A stretch of 18,267 nt of DNA. Source: an uncultured Porphyromonadaceae bacterium. GTDB lineage: Bacteria > Bacteroidota > Bacteroidia > Bacteroidales > Barnesiellaceae_A. Position 1 is the stretch's first letter. Each line of letters begins with the position of its first letter. Positions 1 through 10,476 of the stretch are shown here, one piece after another. The position numbers and the translations under genes are program-made. The stretch lies in contig UQMR01000046.1 of NCBI GenBank assembly GCA_900542255.1, positions 1 through 18,267 of the forward strand, read 5' to 3'. A model generated the notes under the pieces. The model did not search any database, had not been told where the DNA came from, and was given only the letters and a program-made list of their open reading frames with translations.

Positions 1-1
1 G

Positions 2-382
2 GCGGTAAGGCTGTTGGATAGCAACGATGACAAGAGTGTGGTTTTCCAAGTCAACAGCTGGAACACCTGTTTGGAGCTCAATACCCGGTATGTTGTTACG
101 TTTGCAGCCGGGGCGGTTACGTTTGTCGATGGCAGTGAGTCGCCATCCTTTTCCTATTCGTTCTATACGGGCGGTTATCCTACGGCCCTGCTGCCGGCAA
201 AGGGCGATGCATCGCTCTTCCGTCGGGGCGATATGCTTATGGCGGCAAAAGGTGAAATTGTACAGCTATATGATATAGAGGGACGGTTTGTCATGAGCGG
301 CAGTCTGTTGGATATGTCGTCTTTGCCGCACGGTGTATATATCGTTCGGAGTGCTGACTCGTTGTTGAAGTTGTTGCGATAG
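2..382 (+). CDS. 3' end of a secreted protein with a T9SS-like C-terminal domain (partial)
   Basis: The reading frame is open from the left edge of the window to a TAG stop at 380-382, so only the last 126 or so residues are seen and the true start lies outside. The final part (LYDIEGRFVMSG ... LPHGVYIVRS ... KLLR) follows the usual pattern of a type IX secretion system type A sorting domain: 'I/LYDxxGRxV', then 'LxxGxYxV', then a short basic end. Such domains direct proteins across the outer membrane in Bacteroidota and are then removed or used for surface anchoring. The upstream visible part has no motif I recognise. The frame converges on pckA. No clear terminator follows it. The call rests on the C-terminal pattern only; the function of the main body cannot be judged. 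Confidence 0.7.
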   Translation, partial: AVRLLDSNDDKSVVFQVNSWNTCLELNTRYVVTFAAGAVTFVDGSESPSFSYSFYTGGYPTALLPAKGDASLFRRGDMLMAAKGEIVQLYDIEGRFVMSGSLLDMSSLPHGVYIVRSADSLLKLLR

Positions 383-691
383 CCGGCAGGCACTTTTTGT
401 GACGATAGTGAGCCTGTCAGGTAGCGACATATGCTTGCTGTGACCGTTTTGGCCGCGATTTCCTGGAGAGTGTGTGTAACGGTACGCAGAAACGCCGTCA
501 AGGTGCATTCCGGGCCTCTCTCTTGCGCTTTGCGGAGCGATGCGATGTTGGTTGCCGGGAGAGGGAATGCGCGATTACAGGCGATTTAATGGCCTTTCTC
601 GCCGTTCTGATGAAACGGTAAGAGATAAAAAGAGCGGCTAAAAAGTCGGAAAGACTTTTTAGCCGCATTCTTATGCAGAACGAAATAACTC
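383..691. other. Intergenic region between converging genes
   Basis: This 309-base stretch lies between the 3' ends of the left-edge gene and pckA. Apart from the pckA terminator hairpin at 634-666, I see only a weak 5-bp hairpin (602-606 with 614-618) that has no T-run. No reading frame here has a recognisable product, and no tRNA or repeat is visible. Confidence 0.5.
626..666 (-). terminator. Rho-independent terminator of pckA
   Basis: A perfect 14-bp inverted repeat (634-647 with 653-666) encloses the 5-nt loop GGAAA. Read on the minus strand it is followed by TCTTTTTATC, a U-rich tail. It lies 25 nt past the pckA stop codon. Confidence 0.85.
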
Positions 692-2299
692 TTAGAGTTG
701 GGGACCTGCTGCAACAAGAGCTTTACCGGCTTCGTTGGCCGTAAATTTCTTGAAGTTGTTGATGAAGCGCGAAGCCAGGTCTTTGGCTTTCTCGTCCCAT
801 TCACAAGCGCATTTGTAGGTATCGCGCGGGTCGAGGATGGCGGGGTCAACACCCGGCAACTCGGTGGGAACCGTAAACGAGAAATAGGGTATCTGTTTCG
901 TCGGGGCTTTGTCGATAGAGCCGTTGAGGATGGCATCGATGATACCACGTGTATCGCGGATAGAGATACGTTTGCCGCTACCGTTCCAGCCTGTATTTAC
1001 GAGGTATGCCTTGGCACCCGATTGTTCCATTCTCTTTACCAACTCTTCGGCATATTTGGTGGGGTGCAACGAAAGGAATGCAGCACCGAAGCAAGCCGAG
1101 AAAGTAGGAGTGGGCTCGGTGATACCACGCTCGGTACCTGCCAATTTAGCCGTGAAGCCCGAGAGGAAGTAGTACTTGGTTTGCTCGGGTGTCAGGATAG
1201 ATACGGGAGGCAATACACCGAAAGCATCGGCCGAGAGGAAGATAACGCTCTTGGCAGCCGGGCCCTTGGAGAGGGGCTTAACGATGTTTTGGATGTGGTA
1301 GATAGGATAAGAAACGCGGGTATTCTCGGTTACCGATTTGTCGGCAAAGTCGATAGTACCGTCTTCGTGTACCGTTACGTTTTCCAGAAGAGCGTCGCGT
1401 TTGATGGCGTTGTAGATGTCGGGCTCGTTCTCTTTGCTCAGGTTGATAACCTTGGCATAGCAACCGCCTTCGAAGTTGAATACGCCTTCGTCGTCCCATC
1501 CGTGCTCGTCGTCGCCGATAAGCAGACGTTTCGGGTCGGTCGAGAGAGTTGTTTTACCTGTACCCGAGAGACCGAAGAAGATAGCCGTGTTTTGGCCGTT
1601 CATGTCGGTGTTGGCCGAGCAGTGCATCGAAGCGATGCCACGCAACGGGAGCAGATAGTTCATGATAGAGAACATACCTTTTTTCATCTCGCCGCCGTAC
1701 CAAGTGTTGATGATGACTTGTTCTTTGGTGGTAAGGTTGAAGACTACGGCTGTCTCGCTGTTGAGGCCGAGTTCTTTCCAGTTTTCAACTTTTGCTTTCG
1801 AAGCGTTGTAAACAACGAAATCGGGTTCTCCGTAGTTGGCCAGTTCTTCTGCCGTGGGGCGGATGAACATGTTGGTAACGAAGTGAGCCTGCCATGCAAC
1901 TTCTACGATGAAACGTACTTTCAGACGGCTGTTTTCGTTTGCGCCGCAGAATGTATCTACGACAAAGAGGCGTTTGTTGGAGAGTTCTTTGATAGCAAGT
2001 TCTTTCAAAGATTTCCATGTAGCCTCAGAAACAGGTTTGTTATCGTTTTTGTATTCATCGGAAGTCCACCATACGGTGTCTTTCGATACTTCATCGTAAA
2101 CAAAGAATTTATCTTTGGGCGAGCGGCCGGTGTAGATACCGGTCATGACATTAACAGCACCCAATTCGGTAACTTTACCTACTTCATAACCTTCGAGGCC
2201 AGATTTTGTCTCCTCCTTGAAGAGTTCTTCATACGTGGGGTTGTGCAACACTTCGGTTGCGCCGGAAATCCCGTACTTTGTTAAGTCTAATGTAGCCAT
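692..2299 (-). CDS. pckA: Phosphoenolpyruvate carboxykinase (ATP)
   Basis: The 535-residue product is the usual length for the ATP-dependent enzyme (about 530-540). This cytosolic enzyme interconverts oxaloacetate plus ATP with phosphoenolpyruvate, CO2 and ADP. In gut Bacteroidota it often works in the CO2-fixing direction to feed succinate production; that is family knowledge, not seen here. Visible motifs are [13 protein letters not shown] near residues 53-65, the P-loop GLSGTGKTT at 243-251, the metal-binding kinase-2 stretch IGDDEHGW at 261-268, and the conserved [10 protein letters not shown] and FSACFGAAF at about 381-408. The ATG at 2299 ([10 protein letters not shown]) matches family N-termini, although no Shine-Dalgarno is visible. 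A -7 element sits about 70 nt upstream and a strong terminator follows, so the gene is probably monocistronic. It is transcribed away from the EFR1-type gene. Confidence 0.97.
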   Translation of the reverse strand: MATLDLTKYGISGATEVLHNPTYEELFKEETKSGLEGYEVGKVTELGAVNVMTGIYTGRSPKDKFFVYDEVSKDTVWWTSDEYKNDNKPVSEATWKSLKELAIKELSNKRLFVVDTFCGANENSRLKVRFIVEVAWQAHFVTNMFIRPTAEELANYGEPDFVVYNASKAKVENWKELGLNSETAVVFNLTTKEQVIINTWYGGEMKKGMFSIMNYLLPLRGIASMHCSANTDMNGQNTAIFFGLSGTGKTTLSTDPKRLLIGDDEHGWDDEGVFNFEGGCYAKVINLSKENEPDIYNAIKRDALLENVTVHEDGTIDFADKSVTENTRVSYPIYHIQNIVKPLSKGPAAKSVIFLSADAFGVLPPVSILTPEQTKYYFLSGFTAKLAGTERGITEPTPTFSACFGAAFLSLHPTKYAEELVKRMEQSGAKAYLVNTGWNGSGKRISIRDTRGIIDAILNGSIDKAPTKQIPYFSFTVPTELPGVDPAILDPRDTYKCACEWDEKAKDLASRFINNFKKFTANEAGKALVAAGPQL

Positions 2300-2371
2300 T
2301 GTTTTGATGTTTGACTTTGTTATTATAAATCAGAATCTTTTTTACCAATCAGTGCCTTGTTATAGGCGCTG

Positions 2372-2379
2372 CAAAAGTA
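2372..2379 (-). promoter_or_regulatory. Putative Bacteroidota-type -7 element for pckA
   Basis: The minus strand reads TACTTTTG, a match to TAnnTTTG, 72 nt upstream of the pckA start. A T-rich stretch about 18 nt further upstream (complement of 2398-2401) could serve as the -33 region but is a weak match. Confidence 0.5.
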
Positions 2380-2405
2380 ATATAAATTCTGCAAGGGAAA
2401 ACCAT

Positions 2406-2427
2406 ATTAAAGAATTTTTTCTTTAAT
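2406..2427. repeat. AT-rich inverted repeat in the pckA/EFR1 divergent region
   Basis: A 9-bp perfect inverted repeat (ATTAAAGAA at 2406-2414, TTCTTTAAT at 2419-2427) has a 4-nt T loop. It lies just upstream of the predicted pckA promoter, where a regulator could bind. It could also be a chance AT-rich palindrome. Confidence 0.4.
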
Positions 2428-2474
2428 AGATGAAAAAAAACGGACTCCCTTCTCCCAATGCAAAGTGCAGCTTG

Positions 2475-2503
2475 CAAAAACGATGTTTTCTTTTTCGTTT
2501 TTG
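2475..2503. repeat. Inverted repeat CAAAAACG / CGTTTTTG
   Basis: An 8-bp perfect inverted repeat (2475-2482 with 2496-2503) is separated by 13 nt. It lies upstream of the EFR1 promoter, outside the predicted transcript, so an operator role is more plausible than an RNA hairpin. No regulator can be named. Confidence 0.3.
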
Positions 2504-2575
2504 TTACACGGTGGTGTGCCGCTCTTGCGGCGACCCCTCTTGTTTTTTGCCGCATAATTTTTCGCCGCTATTTTA

Positions 2576-2583
2576 TATCTTTG
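2576..2583 (+). promoter_or_regulatory. -7 element TATCTTTG for the EFR1-like gene
   Basis: This is a perfect TAnnTTTG match 29 nt before the ATG at 2613. It supports the ATG at 2613 over the in-frame ATG at 2430, because the latter lies upstream of the promoter. A TTTG at 2546-2549 is a possible -33 box, at somewhat long spacing. Confidence 0.65.
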
Positions 2584-2612
2584 CATACAAGGTGATAAGA
2601 GCTGATAAGACT

Positions 2613-3433
2613 ATGAATATAACATCATGCACAACGGTAGTGTTTTCGCCTACCGGAACTTCCCGGACAATCGCCCGGTCGGTAGCTTCGGCAACCGGTT
2701 ATGCCGGGCATCATGTCGATGTAACGTATCGTCGGGCTGCCTCTCTCTCCTATGGGCCCGACGAGCTGCTGGTGGTGGCGGTGCCGGTGTATGGCTCACA
2801 TGTGGCGCCCATGGCATTGCAGCGTATGCAGGATTTGCGGGGCGATAATACGCCGGCGGTGGCAGTCGTATTGTATGGCAACCGTGCTTATGGCGAGGCG
2901 TTGTTGCAGCTTTCTGATTTTCTGGCCGCCAAGGGTTTCGTTACGGTCGCTGCCGGTGCGTTTGTGGGTGAGCATTCATACAGCTCGGCCCGTTATCCCA
3001 TTGCAGCGGGTCGTCCCGACGATGCCGACCTTGCCATGGCACAAGAGTGGGGCGCTGCCGTGCGTCGCAAGCTCGATGCCGCCGATGCTATTGTGCCGGT
3101 CGATGTGAGCCGCATGCAGGAGCCGCAGAGTCCGGTGCTCTCAAAACAGCGTTTTGCCGAGTTTATCGTTTCGTTGCAGCAGGGCAAGAGTTCGCCGCTG
3201 CCGGTTGCGCCTACGACGGACCCAGACCGGTGTACGCATTGCGGCTGTTGTGTGGCGATGTGTCCGGCAGGAGCTATTGTCGCAGGTGACGAGTGGCACA
3301 CCGACGCCTCGCTTTGCATCAAGTGCTGTGCCTGTGTAAAGGGCTGTCCGGCAGGAGCACGCAGCTTCCCTACGCCTTTTGCGCCGGTTTTATCACAATA
3401 TTTCGGCGAGCGTAAGCCGCCGGTGACTATCGT

Positions 3434-3437
<4 letters not shown>
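2613..3437 (+). CDS. EFR1-family flavodoxin/ferredoxin (flavodoxin-like domain plus two 4Fe-4S clusters)
   Basis: The 274-residue product joins a flavodoxin-like N-terminal domain to a bacterial-type 2[4Fe-4S] ferredoxin C-terminus. The FMN phosphate-loop stretch is SPTGTSRT at residues 12-19. Cys 207, 210, 213 and 217 (CTHCGCCVAMCP) and Cys 235, 238, 241 and 245 (CIKCCACVKGCP) give two CxxCxxCxxxCP cluster motifs. The layout matches the EFR1 family of putative cytosolic electron carriers; the redox partners are not known. The start at 2613 is chosen because the N-terminus MNITSCTTVVFSPTGT begins directly with the flavodoxin beta strand and a good promoter lies 29 nt upstream. The frame is open back to 2430, but that extension is Cys/Phe-rich and unlike a protein. 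Its stop overlaps the start of the WYL gene, suggesting co-translation. Confidence 0.9.
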
Positions 3438-6503
<3,066 letters not shown>

Positions 6504-6515
6504 AAAGGCAATGGC

Positions 6516-7055
6516 ATGACAGATTTTATAACCCGTAGGAGAATATCGCAGGAGTGGGAGCGGAAGCGCAAAGCCGACTTTGTAGCCTACTCGCAAGCCC
6601 GCAGCATCGTAGTCCTTGCCGATGCTGCCGATGTGCCCGTGCTGCACGATATGGCGCGGCAGTGGGACATCGAAGGCAAAAAGGTGACGTGGGTCATACG
6701 CACCGTAGCCCGACCTTCGATTGAGAGCCCTCTGCCCGGTACGACTCTCTATATATGCCGTCGCTGCATGGGGTGGCTGCCCTTGCCGTCGAAGAGAGAG
6801 ATAGAGCAGTTTGATACCATTGAGGCCGATGTCCTGATAGACCTTTCTCCCAAGCATCCCGCCATGCAGTTTCTGGCGGCACGAAGTGGCGCCCGCATGA
6901 AAATAGGGGTTGTAGATACCATGCAACGCAACGTGCCCTACGACCTCGCCATACGCTGCAATGATAATCCCGGCGTGGTATTGCTCTTGCAAGATATGTT
7001 ATTTTATTGGGGTAAGATAGGCGGCGATACGCCCGACGATAAGGAGAACGCATAG
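6516..7055 (+). CDS. Conserved Bacteroidota protein, DUF6913-like, function unknown
   Basis: This is a 179-residue soluble protein with no signal peptide or membrane segment. The N-terminus is strongly basic (ITRRRISQEWERKRKADF). Two stretches look like alternating beta-alpha units: SIVVLADAADVPVLHDMARQ at about 30-49, and DVLIDLSPKHPAMQFLAARS at about 105-124. This suggests a Rossmann-like fold. From memory it resembles DUF6913 proteins found next to dapA in Bacteroidales; I could not check this. The start at 6516 has an AAAAAGG Shine-Dalgarno-like stretch at 6502-6508 and lies 12 nt after ligA, so it is probably co-transcribed with ligA. A second ATG at 6511 is out of frame. No enzymatic residues can be assigned. 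Confidence 0.8.
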   Translation: MTDFITRRRISQEWERKRKADFVAYSQARSIVVLADAADVPVLHDMARQWDIEGKKVTWVIRTVARPSIESPLPGTTLYICRRCMGWLPLPSKREIEQFDTIEADVLIDLSPKHPAMQFLAARSGARMKIGVVDTMQRNVPYDLAIRCNDNPGVVLLLQDMLFYWGKIGGDTPDDKENA

Positions 7056-7135
7056 GCAAAGGGGTGTCGTCGGCCCGATGTCGTGTCTCGTGTGATATTT
7101 ATGCAGTTTGCCGCCGATATAATGAAACAGTTTCT

Positions 7136-7143
7136 TAACTTTG
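7136..7143 (+). promoter_or_regulatory. -7 element TAACTTTG for dapA
   Basis: This is a perfect TAnnTTTG match 29 nt before the dapA ATG, the same distance seen for the EFR1-like gene. TTTG at 7107-7110 may be the -33 box, with a rather long 25-nt spacer. Confidence 0.6.
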
Positions 7144-7172
7144 CAAATGTGTAACAGCGAATAAGCATCAAT

Positions 7173-8066
7173 ATGTCAAGAATAAATCTCAGCGGTATGG
7201 GAGTGGCGTTGATTACTCCTTTTAAAGAGGACGAAAGCATCGACTTTAACGCCTTGGCTCGTCTTATAGAATATCTTATACAGAACGGAACCGACTATCT
7301 TGTCGTATTGGGGACTACTGCCGAAACACCCACGTTGACCGAAGAGGAGAAAGAGGAAATCAAGCGTTTTGTCGTGGAACGCACGCATGGCCGCATTCCT
7401 TTGGTATTGGGTATGGGCGGTAATAACACGCGTTATGTTACGCAACATTTGCAACACGACAATCTGGATGGTTTCGAGGCTGTGCTGTCGGTCGTCCCTT
7501 ATTATAACAAACCTTCGCAGGAGGGTATTTACCAACATTATAAGGCTATTGCCGCTGCTTCGCCGCTGCCTGTCGTTTTGTATAATGTCCCCGGGCGCAC
7601 GGGAGTGAATATGGCGGCCGATACTACATTGCGACTGGCTCGCGACTGCTCGAACATCATTGCTATCAAGGAGGCATCGGGCAACATCACGCAGATGGAT
7701 GATATTATCAAGAACAAGCCGGCCGAATTTAAGGTAATATCGGGTGATGACGGCGTGACATTTCCTCTTATTACGCTCGGAGCCGAGGGAGTCATATCGG
7801 TTGTAGGCAATGCCTTCCCCAAAGAGTTCAGCCGCATGGTGCGCCTGGCTCTCAACGGCGACTTTTCGCATGCCCTTGCCATACACCACCGCTTTACCGA
7901 GCTTTTCAGTCTGCTGTTTGTCGATGGCAATCCGGCCGGTGTAAAGTGCCTGCTGAATGCTATGGGATTTATCGAGAACAAGCTACGCCTGCCGCTTGTC
8001 CCTACCCGCCATGTCACCTACGAGAAGATTCGCCACGTGTTGCAAGAGTTGCATTTCATGAGTTAG
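7173..8066 (+). CDS. dapA: 4-hydroxy-tetrahydrodipicolinate synthase
   Basis: The 297-residue product condenses pyruvate with aspartate semialdehyde, the first committed step toward diaminopimelate and lysine. Family signatures are present: GTTAETPTLT at residues 47-56, with the Thr pair of the proton relay; GMGGNNTRYV at 80-89; YNVPGRTGVN at 137-146, with the active-site Tyr137; and IAIKEASGN at 163-171, where Lys166 forms the Schiff base with pyruvate. The length is normal (about 290-300). The ATG at 7173 gives the expected N-terminus (LSGMGVALITPF) and has its own promoter. The gene converges on the B12-uptake operon, leaving only 28 nt between stop codons. That gap holds only a weak, bulky hairpin, so termination there is unclear. 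Confidence 0.97.
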   Translation: MSRINLSGMGVALITPFKEDESIDFNALARLIEYLIQNGTDYLVVLGTTAETPTLTEEEKEEIKRFVVERTHGRIPLVLGMGGNNTRYVTQHLQHDNLDGFEAVLSVVPYYNKPSQEGIYQHYKAIAAASPLPVVLYNVPGRTGVNMAADTTLRLARDCSNIIAIKEASGNITQMDDIIKNKPAEFKVISGDDGVTFPLITLGAEGVISVVGNAFPKEFSRMVRLALNGDFSHALAIHHRFTELFSLLFVDGNPAGVKCLLNAMGFIENKLRLPLVPTRHVTYEKIRHVLQELHFMS

Positions 8067-8094
8067 CCCGTAATGGCGTTTTTTGTTACAGGTA

Positions 8095-9303
8095 TTAGGG
8101 CTCTGTTGCCGATAAATCCGTAACATGCAAATCTTCGGCTCCCGTTATTTCGGTCGAAATCTCTCCAATCCACCCGCATTGTTGATTGACCCCCGTATAT
8201 ACGCGGATAAAATCGGCCCCGGGCAAATCTACCGGGTTGCCGTCGGTGTCGACCGCCCATGCTATGTCGAAGCTGATTTTCTCCTCGGCATCGTTGGGAT
8301 GGTTGTCGGCATATCCCCAGTCGTAGGCATTCAGTACGTAGTATGAGCCTGTGCCGCTTTCGTCGACGGCATTGTCGGCCAGGCGGGTGCCTGTGAATGT
8401 CAGTTGCTCGTCGGTGAGCCATTGCGGAAAGTACTCTTGGCTGTGGAAGCTGTTGCGGGCTATATAACCCGTGTTGCCATCGTTGTCGTCCCAGCGGATG
8501 TATGACGAGTCGGTGATGGCTGTGCCCGGGATGGGCGTGGAAACATGGTCGGCCGCCGGCCGGTGGTATGTGATGGTGTAGTGGTGGCGTGTCTCGGGCT
8601 TGTGGTATTCGCTGCCGGCCAGTTCGTACCATTCGTCATCGGGGATGCCGTTGCTGTTACGGTCGAACGAAACCAGGACGATACCCGGCTCGGCACTCCC
8701 CCCGGGTTGTGTTCCTGAGCCGCCGTAGAATGCGTTGCTGAGAATCTTGAAGTCTTTTTCTCCTGCAACGTTTACGACCGTGTGGTCAAAACCGAAGGTG
8801 ACATATCCGCCATATCCTCCCAGCGAGATAGCCCGGTTGTTGGTGCCCGAGATATACTCCTCGGCCTTTTGCCGCATATTCTCTTCGGTATCCCCCTCCT
8901 GATATTGCGGTAACTGGTTTACGAATTGTCCCGGGGCCGGGCGATATTCATATACTTTTGCAATGTAGCGGCTGTAAGCAACCTCTTCTTCCCATACGAC
9001 AATGCTTACGTGGTGTTCCAGGGGATTGACGGCGTCGATTATCTGCAATTTCAGTTGGAATACGCCGGTGCTGGCACTGATGAAGGTGTAATCTCTATCG
9101 GTGGAGACCAACGAGTCGGCGCCTTGTTTATTTTGCAGGTACCATTCATAACGTTCTCCCTGAAACTCGGGATGCAGCGTGAGCGCTTTCATGCGTTCTA
9201 TGGCATAGGCATCGTCTATGCCTAAACTTACCATCGGTATCTCCTCTTGGCAGGCAGCCAGCAGGCAGGGCAGAACGCATAAGGGTATGAGTGCTTTTTT
9301 CAT
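8095..9303 (-). CDS. Putative surface lipoprotein of the B12-uptake operon (possible BtuH-like protein)
   Basis: The 402-residue product has a lipoprotein signal peptide (MKKALIPLCVLPCLLAAC, lipidated Cys18), then Gln-Glu-Glu, which resembles an acidic surface-export signal. Residues 25-105 look like an Ig/PKD-type beta domain. The remainder is a larger beta-rich region with GGYGGYVTFGFDHTVVN at 162-178, a calcium-loop-like DRNSNGIPDDEWYELAG at 214-230, and DFIRVYTGVN at 364-373. Annotation pipelines usually call such proteins 'cell surface protein'. The start is 9303, because upstream in-frame codons precede the signal peptide and overlap the btuG-like gene. Its ATG is 2 nt after the previous stop, so it is the last gene of the riboswitch operon. 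A role in B12 capture, such as that known for BtuH of Bacteroides, is inferred from context only. Confidence 0.85.
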   Translation of the reverse strand: MKKALIPLCVLPCLLAACQEEIPMVSLGIDDAYAIERMKALTLHPEFQGERYEWYLQNKQGADSLVSTDRDYTFISASTGVFQLKLQIIDAVNPLEHHVSIVVWEEEVAYSRYIAKVYEYRPAPGQFVNQLPQYQEGDTEENMRQKAEEYISGTNNRAISLGGYGGYVTFGFDHTVVNVAGEKDFKILSNAFYGGSGTQPGGSAEPGIVLVSFDRNSNGIPDDEWYELAGSEYHKPETRHHYTITYHRPAADHVSTPIPGTAITDSSYIRWDDNDGNTGYIARNSFHSQEYFPQWLTDEQLTFTGTRLADNAVDESGTGSYYVLNAYDWGYADNHPNDAEEKISFDIAWAVDTDGNPVDLPGADFIRVYTGVNQQCGWIGEISTEITGAEDLHVTDLSATEP

Positions 9304-9305
9304 GT

Positions 9306-10472
9306 TTATCGGTATAAGAAAGTCATGTGTGCCGGAATATCTCCGGTGCGGATACTCCATCTCTTCTTGCCTTCGCGGCTGTAACAATGCAGCATGCCGC
9401 TCGACACGTAGTTTTTGGCATCGGTGATATATATGTCGCCGTTTTGCGGATTGACCTGTATGCCATATGGCGTCTCTATCTCCTTTTCGCTTCCGTCGGT
9501 GATGAAATGGTCGGTGAGCAGTTGTCGTGTGCGCACGTCTATGATGCCATACGAGACGATGTTTTTCCCGTTTGCATTGTCCCATGCGAGGCTGTAATAG
9601 TAGAGCGAGTCGCCTTGGATGCACATCTCGGAACAGGGTACCTCTATGGTGTCGGTTACGCTCATTTGGTAGGAGCTGTCCTTCTCTTTTTCCAGGACAA
9701 AAAGTCGCGACGGTATAGCACCCTCGTTGCCGCGTGATGTGACCCACAACTTCCCGTACTTATCTTTGCGAATGCGGTGCAGATTGATGGCTACCGGTAT
9801 TTTCTGCACCTGCCGCATGTTATGCATCTCTATGACCGACACGGTATTGTCGTAATCGGGGGCGCGGTATCCGCCCGAGTTGGCTACGTAGATATAATCT
9901 CCCAGAATCTCCAACTCGTCGGGCTGGTAGCCGACGGTTGTCCGGGCTGTAATGGTTAGTGTGGCGGTATCTACGCGATAGACGGCTCCCGGTTGGGCAT
10001 CGGGGTCGATGGCTACGGGCCCCACGTATGCCGATACGTATGCGTTGCCGCCCGAGAAACGTATATAGCGACAGTTGGGTATATCAACCTGCCCTATGCG
10101 TACCAGCGAATGGGCATCCATGACCTCTACCTTGTGCGAGCAGTTGATGACGGCATAGAGCTTGCTGCCGTATATCTGTATATCGTTGCCCACATCGCCC
10201 AGCTCCTTGACTACCGTAGGGTTGCGCTCGGCATAGAGGTTGCGGGCATAGGTGGCGTTGGCAAAATCGGCAAAGTCGATGGTCGCCTTGTTGCTGCCCA
10301 TGTTTCCTTCGTTGAGCAGATACATGCCTATGGGGTTGCAGTCGGGGTCGGTCGCTATGGGCAACCGGTCGTATTCGGCAGGCATTATCATCTCGTCCTT
10401 GCGGCAAGCCGCGAGCAGGCACATGATGGCGATAAAAGCCCCTATCGTTATATGTTTGCCATATCTTGTCAT
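9306..10472 (-). CDS. btuG: Beta-propeller surface lipoprotein, BtuG-like B12-binding protein
   Basis: The 388-residue product has a lipoprotein signal (IMCLLAAC, Cys23), followed by Arg-Lys-Asp-Glu, which resembles the K-(D/E)2 surface lipoprotein export signal of Bacteroidota. The body shows recurring blade-like units of a YncE/DUF5074-type propeller: NDIQIYGSKLYAVIN, RYIRFSGGNAYVSAY, DELEILGDYIYVANS, SEMCIQGDSLYYYSL and IQVNPQNGDIYITD. BtuG of Bacteroides thetaiotaomicron is a seven-bladed surface lipoprotein that binds cobalamin very tightly and hands it to BtuB. Position directly after the TonB receptor (4-nt gap) in a cobalamin-riboswitch operon makes this the likely function here. The assignment combines fold pattern and context; similar propeller lipoproteins serve other receptors. 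Confidence 0.8.
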   Translation of the reverse strand: MTRYGKHITIGAFIAIMCLLAACRKDEMIMPAEYDRLPIATDPDCNPIGMYLLNEGNMGSNKATIDFADFANATYARNLYAERNPTVVKELGDVGNDIQIYGSKLYAVINCSHKVEVMDAHSLVRIGQVDIPNCRYIRFSGGNAYVSAYVGPVAIDPDAQPGAVYRVDTATLTITARTTVGYQPDELEILGDYIYVANSGGYRAPDYDNTVSVIEMHNMRQVQKIPVAINLHRIRKDKYGKLWVTSRGNEGAIPSRLFVLEKEKDSSYQMSVTDTIEVPCSEMCIQGDSLYYYSLAWDNANGKNIVSYGIIDVRTRQLLTDHFITDGSEKEIETPYGIQVNPQNGDIYITDAKNYVSSGMLHCYSREGKKRWSIRTGDIPAHMTFLYR

Positions 10473-10476
10473 AGCG

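Noticed and set aside
698..2284. A 528-codon open frame antisense to pckA
   Set aside because: It mirrors the highly conserved pckA frame and its translation has no domain pattern. Codon bias in the real gene explains the absence of stops.
2518..2549. Possible terminator: GCCGC-TCTT-GCGGC followed by a T-run
   Set aside because: The stem is only 5 bp, the T-run begins 12 nt away, and no plus-strand gene lies upstream to be terminated.
2430..2612. N-terminal extension of the EFR1-like protein from the ATG at 2430
   Set aside because: The predicted promoter at 2576-2583 lies inside this stretch, and the extension does not resemble the family.
8067..8094. Shared terminator between dapA and the lipoprotein gene
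   Set aside because: The best stem is 7 bp with a G-T pair and a 12-nt loop, and no T-run follows the stem, so it was not called.
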